Shown: positions 1 to 5,975 of the stretch, piece by piece
Position numbering within the stretch: the stretch's first letter is position 1
How the letters are laid out: the number at the start of each line of letters is the position of its first letter
The notes under the pieces: model-generated
The model's database searches: none
Seen by the model: the letters and a program-made list of their open reading frames with translations, nothing else
Told to the model about the DNA's origin: nothing
DNA from: Pseudomonas sp. B21-015
GTDB taxonomy: Bacteria > Pseudomonadota > Gammaproteobacteria > Pseudomonadales > Pseudomonadaceae
Assembly: GCF_024749285.1 (NCBI RefSeq)
Contig: NZ_CP087196.1
Span: 2,666,001-2,730,000, forward strand
DNA: 64,000 nt
Reading direction: 5' to 3'
Translations under genes and position numbers: made by a program

Positions 1-134
1 AACGCCCCCATGTCTCCATCCCAGCTTCCGGAGATGAGTTGGTATTTCTGACCGGGCTCGATGTGCCCATGGCACTCGTTGCACTTGTGCACCTTGCGAG
101 CGGTGGGCGTGGATTCCGTTTGAAAATCGAACAT
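1..134 (-). CDS. Small phage zinc-binding protein (3' end outside window)
   Basis: Reading the minus strand from an ATG at 134 gives MFDFQTESTPTARKVHKCNE and continues into the window edge. A CxxC pair (KCNECHG) followed by GHIEPGQKYQLISGSWDG looks like a small treble-clef or zinc-ribbon protein common in phage early regions. A good ribosome binding site (GAGGAATCGCT) precedes the ATG. It is the most distal visible gene of the leftward early cluster that also holds the annealing-like gene at 332-1295. The C-terminus is missing, so the rest of the zinc site cannot be seen and no specific function is assigned. Confidence 0.6.
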   Translation of the reverse strand, partial: MFDFQTESTPTARKVHKCNECHGHIEPGQKYQLISGSWDGDMGA

Positions 135-331
135 AGCGATTCCTCGCCCGCCGTTCACCGGCAGGCCGATAGGTATAAATTGTCAGGTCTAATTCGGGTG
201 GTGTATCGTTTCAGCTGTTCACCCTGCTACATGACTCTTTACCGGCCCATGGATGGCGAGGTCATGTGCAGGGAGAACACTCTTTCGCTATACGCCGCTC
301 ACCGGCAGGCTGTGAGTTGTCAATCGGGGGC

Positions 332-1295
332 TTATAACTGGACGAGGTCGGCGGGGACGCTGACTGTTATACCGGTCTGGGCGAATACGACGGCTCGGCA
401 CACAGCGACCTCGCGTGTTTGACCGGGCTGGCGATTGCAAGGATCGCGCGTGGCGTCAGCCAGCCATGGGTAGCTGTGCCCGCGTTCGACCCAGACCCTG
501 TACTTCTCGATCAGGTGGTCGACGTCGAAGTGACGGGCGAAGGGCAGTTGCAGCTGACTGGCGTCGGGCTGCTGGGCGCCCTCGATGCTGTCTATTGTCC
601 AGGCCAGTGCCGGACCAGCCAGTTCCTCGGTGCGGAGGCTCAGCTTGCGTACAGCGGTGTCGTGGATCTTCTTGAGTTCCTGGGCGGACTGGGCGCCGGC
701 CATGGTGTCGATAACCGACCTGATGAATTCCAGGCGCTCTTGCTGCTGGCGCTCGATCTCTTGCTGCTTGTCTTCTGCCTTGGCGATCGCCACTTCATCG
801 CGAACAGTCTCGACATACGCTGCATCGTCGAACATGCCCATGTGGATGTCTGCTGCAAAGCCCAGGGGCTGCAAGCATTTTCCAATGGCGTCAGTAAGCG
901 ACTTTTTCGCTGCTTCCCAGTCGGTAATGATCTTGCCTTGCTGCAGCAACACGAACGGCGTGTGACCGTAGCGCTGAACAGTGCATTTCTGGCCCTCTTT
1001 ACCCAGATACCAAAGCTCAATCTTCACTGTGTGCAGCTTGGCGTTAATGAGCGGGGCGCCGGGCCATTCCTTGGTGGGGGCCTGGAGCGGTGCACCCTCG
1101 TCGAAGCGTTCCTCAAGGACAGTCCAGCCCCAGCCTTCACCGCACGGCCCGAAGATCTCAGTAGCCTTGCGCATCAGGTAGGTTGGCTTGATGGCGGTGC
1201 CTTTGAAGCCGCCCATGCCGGTGAAGTTCTTGGTGGCGCTCGGATCAGTGGTATCGACCAGATCCCAGATCCCAGATCTGCATATTCGTGGACAT
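332..1295 (-). pseudogene. Phage single-strand annealing (Rad52/ERF-superfamily-like) protein with frameshifted start
   Basis: The body (from IWDLVDTTDPSATKNF to the stop at 332) is about 310 residues with KATEIFGPCGEGWGW near the start and KKSLTDAIGKCLQPLGFAAD in the middle. This arrangement resembles phage Rad52/ERF-type annealing proteins, a family match made by eye. The natural start appears to be the ATG at 1295 (MSTNMQIWD), preceded by AAGGAA. That frame meets a 7-bp unit present three times at 1258-1278; with two copies MSTNMQIWDLVDTT would run straight into the body, but with three it hits a stop. An upstream in-frame start exists (about 1318) but lacks a ribosome binding site. Middle residues are also rich in Q/E coiled coil. 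Probably inactive or only weakly expressed. Confidence 0.6.
1258..1278. repeat. Three tandem copies of a 7-bp unit (CCAGATC)
   Basis: Plus-strand CCAGATC occurs three times in a row inside codons 6 to 12 of the annealing-like gene. Because 7 is not a multiple of 3, each gain or loss of a unit shifts the reading frame. Two units would give an intact gene. It is either a fixed slippage mutation or a phase-variable tract. Confidence 0.9.
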
Positions 1296-1337
1296 GAGTG
1301 TTCCTTGCCGCGATGCACGCAGCGTTGAAATGGTGGG

Positions 1338-1454
1338 TTACTGAGTGACGCGATCAGCCAGAGCGCTGAGCAGCATCAGGAAGGTGAAGATGGCGATCGC
1401 CGGGAGTGAGCCGCGCCAAATCAGCAGGCGCCTTGCCCGCTGGCGTCGGGTCAC
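1338..1454 (-). CDS. Tiny single-span membrane protein, phage early cluster
   Basis: A 38-residue frame starts with GTG at 1454 in the GTGA overlap with the stop of the upstream HTH-type gene and ends with TAA at 1338. The sequence has an arginine-rich start (TRRQRARRLL) and one hydrophobic stretch (SLPAIAIFTFLMLLSALA), so it probably sits in the inner membrane with a basic cytoplasmic tail. Translational coupling to the upstream gene and the short gap to the annealing-like gene place it in the leftward early operon. No family is recognised; the function is unknown. Confidence 0.5.
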   Translation of the reverse strand: MTRRQRARRLLIWRGSLPAIAIFTFLMLLSALADRVTQ

Positions 1455-2014
1455 GGGATAACCTCAAGACTGAGGAGTCGTTCGCCCAGGGTGATACGTG
1501 CGGCGACCTTGTCTCGATCAACACCGGTGACGCTGGCAATCTCGCCAAGGGTGCATCCTTGACGCCGCAGTCTGGCGCAGCGCTTGTCAGCGGTACGGTC
1601 ATCAATCTGACCGACAGCAACTTCACCAAGGCCGGCAAATTGAAACGCGGCGTGAAGTACGCCAAGCCTCTGACCAAGACTGAGCGCGACCAGAACTTCA
1701 ACGTAAACGGCCTGGTCGGGGGCAAGGACTACGTGGGCGGGCGATTCCGCGGGAACTGGCAGTTCTCTATCGATACTCCGGCCGATGGCGAACTTGATCA
1801 GGTCGACCCATCGGGCAACGTGTCGGTTGCGGTGCTCATGACCCAGGTGCAGGCCCTGACCATCGGCCAGACCGCGTACATCGTGAACAACCTGCCTTAT
1901 GCGGTGCCGCTTGAGTACGGACATTCGAAGCAGGCGCCCGGCGGAATGGTCCGAATCACTCTGGCCCGCTTTCAACGGATCGTCGACGAAGCCATCAGGA
2001 ACAACCAGGTATGA
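1406..2014 (+). CDS. Phage gp10-like (HK97-type) tail/connector protein, N-terminus uncertain
   Basis: From about 1725 the frame reads YVGGRFRGNWQFSIDTPADG and then QTAYIVNNLPYAVPLEYGHS plus a C-terminal RFQRIVDEAIRNNQ. This is the conserved part of HK97 gp10-like minor tail or head-tail connector proteins. The first 100 residues do not look like the family, and the first 60 lie antisense to the leftward HTH gene, so the true start is unclear and the 5' part may come from a deletion junction. Its stop overlaps the ATG of the tail terminator gene (ATGA at 2011), as expected in a tail operon. Confidence 0.6.
   Translation: MSRAKSAGALPAGVGSRDNLKTEESFAQGDTCGDLVSINTGDAGNLAKGASLTPQSGAALVSGTVINLTDSNFTKAGKLKRGVKYAKPLTKTERDQNFNVNGLVGGKDYVGGRFRGNWQFSIDTPADGELDQVDPSGNVSVAVLMTQVQALTIGQTAYIVNNLPYAVPLEYGHSKQAPGGMVRITLARFQRIVDEAIRNNQV
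1451..1602 (-). pseudogene. Small phage helix-turn-helix protein, start frame broken
   Basis: The frame ADKRCARLRRQGCTLGEIAS followed by VTGVDRDKVAARITLGERLL reads as one helix-turn-helix, of the kind found as small regulators or terminase-like HTHs in Pseudomonas prophages. It ends in a TGA (1451-1453) overlapping the next gene's GTG. No start codon lies upstream in this frame. An ATG at 1602 in the neighbouring frame (MTV...) would join it after a single inserted base, so a one-base deletion near 1595 is likely. The gene abuts oppositely oriented tail DNA, which may be a deletion junction. Confidence 0.4.
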
Positions 2015-2430
2015 GCCATAACCTCATTGCCTCGATCTACGAGGCCAAGCTGATCAATTGGGCGAAGGCGTTGCCAGTACCGCTGAAGGTTGTCGTCGAA
2101 AACGAGGCTTACACGCCGGTGGACGGCGCCACCTACCTGAAGGCGTTCACGCTGCCGGGCGACACCGCAAGCAACACGCTCGGCGGTGACCACAAGCTGT
2201 ACACCGGTGTATTTCAGGTCAGCGTCGTGACGCCCTCGGGTAAGTATCGCGGTGCGGCCGGTGCACTGGCTGACCAGATCGCCGCGTTGTTCCCGCTGTA
2301 CGAACGGAACACGAAGGGCGCACTGACCGTCGTGACCATGACGCCAGTTGACCCTGGCCCAGGCATTCCCGACGACACAACTTTTACTGTACCCGTGTCG
2401 TTCATGTACCGCGCGGACACGGGTCTATAG
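2011..2430 (+). CDS. Phage tail terminator-like protein (DUF4128 type)
   Basis: The 139-residue product (MSHNLIASIYEAKLINWAKA at the start, VPVSFMYRADTGL at the end) has the length and layout of DUF4128 tail terminator or tail completion proteins, which cap the growing tail tube and join it to the head. It follows the gp10-like gene with a 4-bp ATGA overlap and precedes the tail tube gene, the order seen in siphophages of the lambda/HK97 type. Nothing in it looks broken. The assignment is by family resemblance and position. Confidence 0.7.
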   Translation: MSHNLIASIYEAKLINWAKALPVPLKVVVENEAYTPVDGATYLKAFTLPGDTASNTLGGDHKLYTGVFQVSVVTPSGKYRGAAGALADQIAALFPLYERNTKGALTVVTMTPVDPGPGIPDDTTFTVPVSFMYRADTGL

Positions 2431-2479
2431 CTGATTTGTTATCACCCCGAGCTCCAATCCGCTCCATTGCCTATGCGGC

Positions 2480-2485
2480 TATAAT
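2480..2485 (+). promoter_or_regulatory. Consensus -10 element for the DUF2625 moron
   Basis: A perfect TATAAT lies 27 bases ahead of the DUF2625 start codon, in the gap after the tail terminator gene. No convincing -35 box is seen 17 bases upstream. It would allow expression independent of the phage late operon. Confidence 0.45.
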
Positions 2486-2511
2486 CGCTTCCTTTTCCCA
2501 AGGATCGGTAG

Positions 2512-3174
2512 ATGAAAAGTTTGGAAGATTTGATAGATAGCCGCGACCCCGCGCTGCCTCTCATTGAAAAAATGCTGGTAGAAGCCACCCTAAACTATCA
2601 GTTACTACCCCCGTCCACCGAGAACGGCCGAGTTCTTTCTGGCCTTCAGGTTACGACCAGATCGACTTTGGGTGCGATCGCCTACGGGACTGGTGGTCTG
2701 CTTATCGACCATGGCTGGTTACGCGTGCTCGGCTCCGGGCATCCTCAGCTGCCACGAAACCTTGTTGATTGGAACGACGGCCGAGCTGATGCTTATCTGC
2801 TGGTCGCGGACGATGCTGCTGGAGGGTTCTTTTCCATCAACGGCGGCGGTTTGGGCGATGATGTAGGAGCGATGTACTACTGGGCGCCCGACACGCTGCG
2901 CTGGGAGCAGTTGGACATTGGCTATACCGACTTTCTTGGCTGGGCCTTGAGCGATCGGCTCGCAATCTTTTACGACGGCCTGCGCTGGGATGGCTGGCGT
3001 AGCGACTTGCAGGCACTGAAAGCCGATCAGTGTTTTTCATTCTTTCCGTTTCTCTGGACTCAGGAAGGCTCAATCGAGGAAAGCCGCCGCACGATGATCG
3101 ATGTTGGCGAACAGTTCGAGATGAATGTCGAACTAGCTCGCAAACTCGACAATGGATCTGCACAACCAGTCTGA
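2512..3174 (+). CDS. DUF2625 family protein (prophage moron)
   Basis: The 220-residue product carries the DUF2625 signature: LQVTTRSTLGAIAYGTGGLL, then GWLRVLGSGHPQLPR, GGFFSINGGGLG and a YTDFLGWALS / FYDGLRWDGW block. DUF2625 proteins are soluble and of unknown function in enterobacteria and pseudomonads. The start is set by AAGGAT six bases upstream of the ATG. It sits between the tail terminator and tail tube genes, which are normally neighbours, with its own TATAAT and a terminator behind it, which is the hallmark of a moron. A role for the lysogenic host is inferred only from this layout. Confidence 0.85.
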   Translation: MKSLEDLIDSRDPALPLIEKMLVEATLNYQLLPPSTENGRVLSGLQVTTRSTLGAIAYGTGGLLIDHGWLRVLGSGHPQLPRNLVDWNDGRADAYLLVADDAAGGFFSINGGGLGDDVGAMYYWAPDTLRWEQLDIGYTDFLGWALSDRLAIFYDGLRWDGWRSDLQALKADQCFSFFPFLWTQEGSIEESRRTMIDVGEQFEMNVELARKLDNGSAQPV

Positions 3175-3228
3175 AGCCAAGCCGAAGCGCCTGGATTATC
3201 CACTCACCATTTCAATCGATGACCAATG

Positions 3229-3252
3229 AACCCGCCACTGAGCGGGTTTTTT
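3229..3252 (+). terminator. Rho-independent terminator after the DUF2625 gene
   Basis: Short hairpin AACCCGC CACT GAGCGGGTT (arms CCCGC / GCGGG) followed by a T tract. It insulates the DUF2625 gene from the tail tube gene that starts at 3277. Confidence 0.8.
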
Positions 3253-3276
3253 CATTTCTGAAAAGAGGAAAAACCC

Positions 3277-3906
3277 ATGGCCGGCATTCAAATGCCCAAC
3301 GGCGCAACTTTCGAAATTGCTTCCGCCTACGGCACTGCAATCCCATTTACTGCGCTGACTAATGCGAACCCGGCGGTGGCCACGGCCGCCGCGCATGGCT
3401 TGGCCGAGGGCGACATTATTGCGGTGAACTCGGGCTGGACGCGATTGGACGGCCGAGCTGTTCAGGTCGGTGTAATCGCCAGCGGCACCTTTGCGCTGGG
3501 CAGCATCGACACCACCAACGTTCAGCAGTATCCGGCCGGCTCTGGTATTGGTTCTGTGCGCGAAGTCACGTCGTTTACCGAAATCTCGCAGATCACCGAA
3601 CTGGCGTCCAGTGGTGGTGATCAACAGTTCCTGACCTACGGCTTTCTGGCTGACGATGACGATCGCCAGATGCCGACCACCAAGAACCCGATCACGCTGA
3701 ACATAACGGTGGCGGACGATCCTTCCAAGCCTTATGTCGATGTCTGCGAGGCTGCTGACGATGACAAGCAGGTGCGAGTGCTTCGTCTCAACCTGCCAGG
3801 CGGTAGCAGCATCATCTACAACGGCTACGTGTCGATCACATCGACCCCGACCATGTCGCCCATCGCTCAGCTACGCAACGTAGTGGGGCGAATGCGGATT
3901 CGATGA
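3277..3906 (+). pseudogene. Phage tail tube protein, 3'-truncated
   Basis: The first 193 residues read as a siphophage tail tube protein: MAGIQMPNGATFEIASAYGT, a middle ADDDDRQMPTTKNP segment, and SSIIYNGYVSITSTPTM near the end. In the family the last stretch is followed by a roughly 30-40 residue beta-rich end that closes the fold. Here it is replaced after about 3858 by the unrelated tail SPIAQLRNVVGRMRIR and a stop. No tape measure or later tail gene follows. I infer a deletion end point inside this gene, so it is probably non-functional. The ribosome binding site (AAAGAGGAAAAACCC) is normal. Confidence 0.7.
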
Positions 3907-4152
3907 TCCGAATGGCGTCTTCTGGCGCTAGAGACGACCTCGTCATGCCTACTCCCTTTAGAATCGTGGTGTAGCTCTGCTCGGGCAGCAGCCTTCAGCG
4001 TTCGTGTGCTGAACGTAGCTGTTAGTTACCAGATGTGCACTTGATTGCAATTACGGAGTATCCGCACATGCCCCCACCTTTCGAGGAAACTGGCGTGATC
4101 AAGTATTCAGAACACTCTTTCTTTGCCCAATCGGCAACGCTCTGTCCGCACG

Positions 4153-4362
4153 TCAAGAACACTGTATTTGGAGGGCAACGTTCTTCTCGGCGCCGATACA
4201 GGCATTGTATGAAGCTTCAATTTTCAGGGGGAAACCCGGTTTGTTCTGAAAATACATGAAGGCAGTCCGGGCGCCACCAATGACGACCGCGATTCCCGCT
4301 CCCATGAAAGCAAGCATCTCTCTTTTATTTTTGTCGACCAGCCATTTCAAGGATGTGCGCAT
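4153..4362 (-). CDS. Small membrane-anchored protein, possibly a truncated gene
   Basis: A 69-residue frame begins MRTSLKWLVDKNKREMLAFM and has one hydrophobic helix (MLAFMGAGIAVVIGGARTAF) after a basic N-terminus, then NKPGFPLKIEASYNACIGAE and a short end. This looks like the membrane anchor of a larger protein whose C-terminal domain is gone. The ribosome binding site is weak. It stands alone between the broken tail tube gene and the island's left repeat. I do not recognise the family. Confidence 0.35.
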   Translation of the reverse strand: MRTSLKWLVDKNKREMLAFMGAGIAVVIGGARTAFMYFQNKPGFPLKIEASYNACIGAEKNVALQIQCS

Positions 4363-4537
4363 CGGTAGCACTCGGGGTGGCGATCTCAAGGGCGAGTTGA
4401 GTTTTGCTGATCTTGGAAAGCAGGGAATGGGGTAGCCTAAGCGGGCATGGTATTCCTCCGTTGATAGGAAAGAGCGTAGCAGTCAGAGGAGGTGTGATCG
4501 TTTAGCAGAAAGCCGGGGGAGCACGGAAAATCAGGAA

Positions 4538-4571
4538 AGTTTTGTAACGGTTACCAAATAGTTTTGTAACG
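4538..4571. repeat. Two 12-bp direct repeats next to the left att copy
   Basis: AGTTTTGTAACG occurs at 4538-4549 and again at 4560-4571, 22 bp apart (two helical turns), just outside the 104-bp tRNA-derived repeat. The spacing and position suit arm-type binding sites of a tyrosine integrase from the element on the left. This is an inference; the cognate integrase is not in view. Confidence 0.4.
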
Positions 4572-4601
4572 CCTTCAAAAAACGAGGACGCCGCTCAAAC
4601 C

Positions 4602-4705
4602 CCAGAAACGACAAAGCCCTGAATAATCAGGGCTTTGTCGTACATAAGATGGCGGAGGCGATGGGATTCGAACTCATGGACCTGTTACAGTCGACGGTTT
4701 TCAAG
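4602..4705. repeat. Left att copy: 104-bp direct repeat with 3' part of tRNA-Ser
   Basis: Base-for-base identical to 14369-14472. It holds the terminator palindrome (4608-4641) and nucleotides 33-88 of tRNA-Ser including the CCA end (4650-4705, minus strand), then diverges exactly inside the anticodon loop. The 5' tRNA half is missing, so this copy is not a functional tRNA. It marks the left border of the island. Confidence 0.9.
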
Positions 4706-4972
4706 TCCGAAGATTAATCCTTATATTTCAATACTTTAAGTTTTATTCATTTCCGCTAGGCAGTATTCATTGATGCTCTGGAGGCCTCTGAAATCAAGGG
4801 GTGGGAACTTATTTGCGGAAACGAATTTGGCCGGTTATTTGGCGTTCTGGGTGGGCTCATGATCGCCCTAAATTTCATAGCTGCAATCGAGAGACTGCGC
4901 TTGATGGAAAGCGACTTTCATCTGAAGTGAGATTTTTGCAGCCAACCTGGTCAGTCGTGACAGGCAGAAAAC
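4706..4972. other. Gene-poor stretch right of left att
   Basis: The only coding-like part is 4760-4930 on the plus strand, a 56-residue frame (DALEASEIKGWELICGNEFG, then GRLFGVLGGLMIALNFIAAI) that opens after a TAG with no start codon. It looks like the C-terminal end of a lost membrane protein. The rest is AT-rich and shows no clear signal. Confidence 0.4.
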
Positions 4973-5158
4973 GGCCGATTCTGTTGAAAAAGTCGGCCAT
5001 GGTTTCAACGGCAGAAAAGTACGCGCTTGAGATTGAAATCTTTACTTTGAGCAGAGGATTCCGGGCTCAGATTTCGCATAGCTGCGTGCAAAAAAGGCGT
5101 TTTCAGCAGTCAGTATGCGGGCAGTCTGGAAGGACCGACTTTTTCAACACAATCGGCC
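4973..5158 (+). repeat. MITE-like element, copy 1 (186 bp)
   Basis: Bounded by 24-bp terminal inverted repeats (GGCCGATT...AAAAAGTCGG) with one mismatch. It matches the reverse complement of 8555-8740 along its whole length without gaps and only about ten mismatches. It has no coding capacity, as expected for a non-autonomous element. The outer base context (AATCGGCCAATAGCGGACGT) recurs at 10558-10577. Confidence 0.8.
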
Positions 5159-5249
5159 AATAGCGGACGTCCAAATTCAAGGTAAGGCTATGCGTAGATC
5201 ACCGTCCAGATGTGCCCTTGTCCCTACAACGCGCCTTTCTACCATCCCC

Positions 5250-5975
5250 TCAGTAAAGCTCACATCGGGTATGCATAATATTTCTAGAAAACTGAGCTGC
5301 TCGAAGGATTGCTCGCTCATTCACCTCAGAGTCTCTCAGCAAGGAAGGTTCATACGAGTAACGTAGGCCTGCAAGATCGTATAGCTCCCTATAAGTTTCA
5401 GCCCCCATATCCTGATTGCAACGTTCACACAACGTTACTAAATTTCTAAAGCTGGTCTCCCCACCCTGGGAATATGGCCTTACATTCTGCAAAGTTAGCC
5501 CGTCGGTTTCTGGGCAGTTCACACACTGATTTCCATCTCTATCTAAGATTCTTTGTTTGAACTTCCCTCGAAAACTCCTTTTCTGAATAGATGCCGATGC
5601 CAGCTCAATATCTGTAAAAGACCCGTAAGGAGAGATCAGGCACTTTCGCTTTTTTATCCAGTGAGCCATGTGTCGCCTTACAAATTTTTCATCTGCAATC
5701 GCCCACCCCTGAATACAAGTCCAGTCGTAGTAGCTTTTTTCGTTATCAACCACAATGTAACTTCTCCCTAATTCCTCTAGAGCTCCAGAAAACACGTCAC
5801 TGTTTACCAATGAAGGCTTGCGAATCTCAAGACCGCTAGAATCCGGTGCGCTACCTAGTGTTAACGTTGAAAAATAACCATAGCCGCCACAGACTAATTT
5901 CAGGTCAAAGGCATATGCAGAGCTCAAATGTTTTTCCTCACAGTTCTTCAGTGGGCGAGTTGGGATAGCCAACAT
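5250..5975 (-). CDS. HNH-like zinc-finger protein with altered first HNH residue
   Basis: The 241-residue protein has an N-terminal domain I do not recognise (1-130) and an HNH/McrA-type finger at about 140-192: CVNC (151-154), LTLQNVRPYSQGG (161-172), RNLVTLCERC (177-186). The two CxxC pairs are the structural zinc site. In active relatives the strand after the first pair reads DH at the Q163-N164 position; here the histidine is asparagine (codon 5484-5486), and the last HNH residue (after CNQDMG) is also not obvious. It may bind DNA without cutting. The gene overlaps the end of the KAP gene by 38 bp, so the two are co-translated and probably work together. Lower GC than the core suggests transfer. 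Confidence 0.75.
   Translation of the reverse strand: MLAIPTRPLKNCEEKHLSSAYAFDLKLVCGGYGYFSTLTLGSAPDSSGLEIRKPSLVNSDVFSGALEELGRSYIVVDNEKSYYDWTCIQGWAIADEKFVRRHMAHWIKKRKCLISPYGSFTDIELASASIQKRSFRGKFKQRILDRDGNQCVNCPETDGLTLQNVRPYSQGGETSFRNLVTLCERCNQDMGAETYRELYDLAGLRYSYEPSLLRDSEVNERAILRAAQFSRNIMHTRCELY

Noticed and set aside
4801..5163. 120-residue open frame over MITE copy 1
   Set aside because: It runs through the non-coding repeat and has no ribosome binding site; the inverted copy of the repeat does not keep it.
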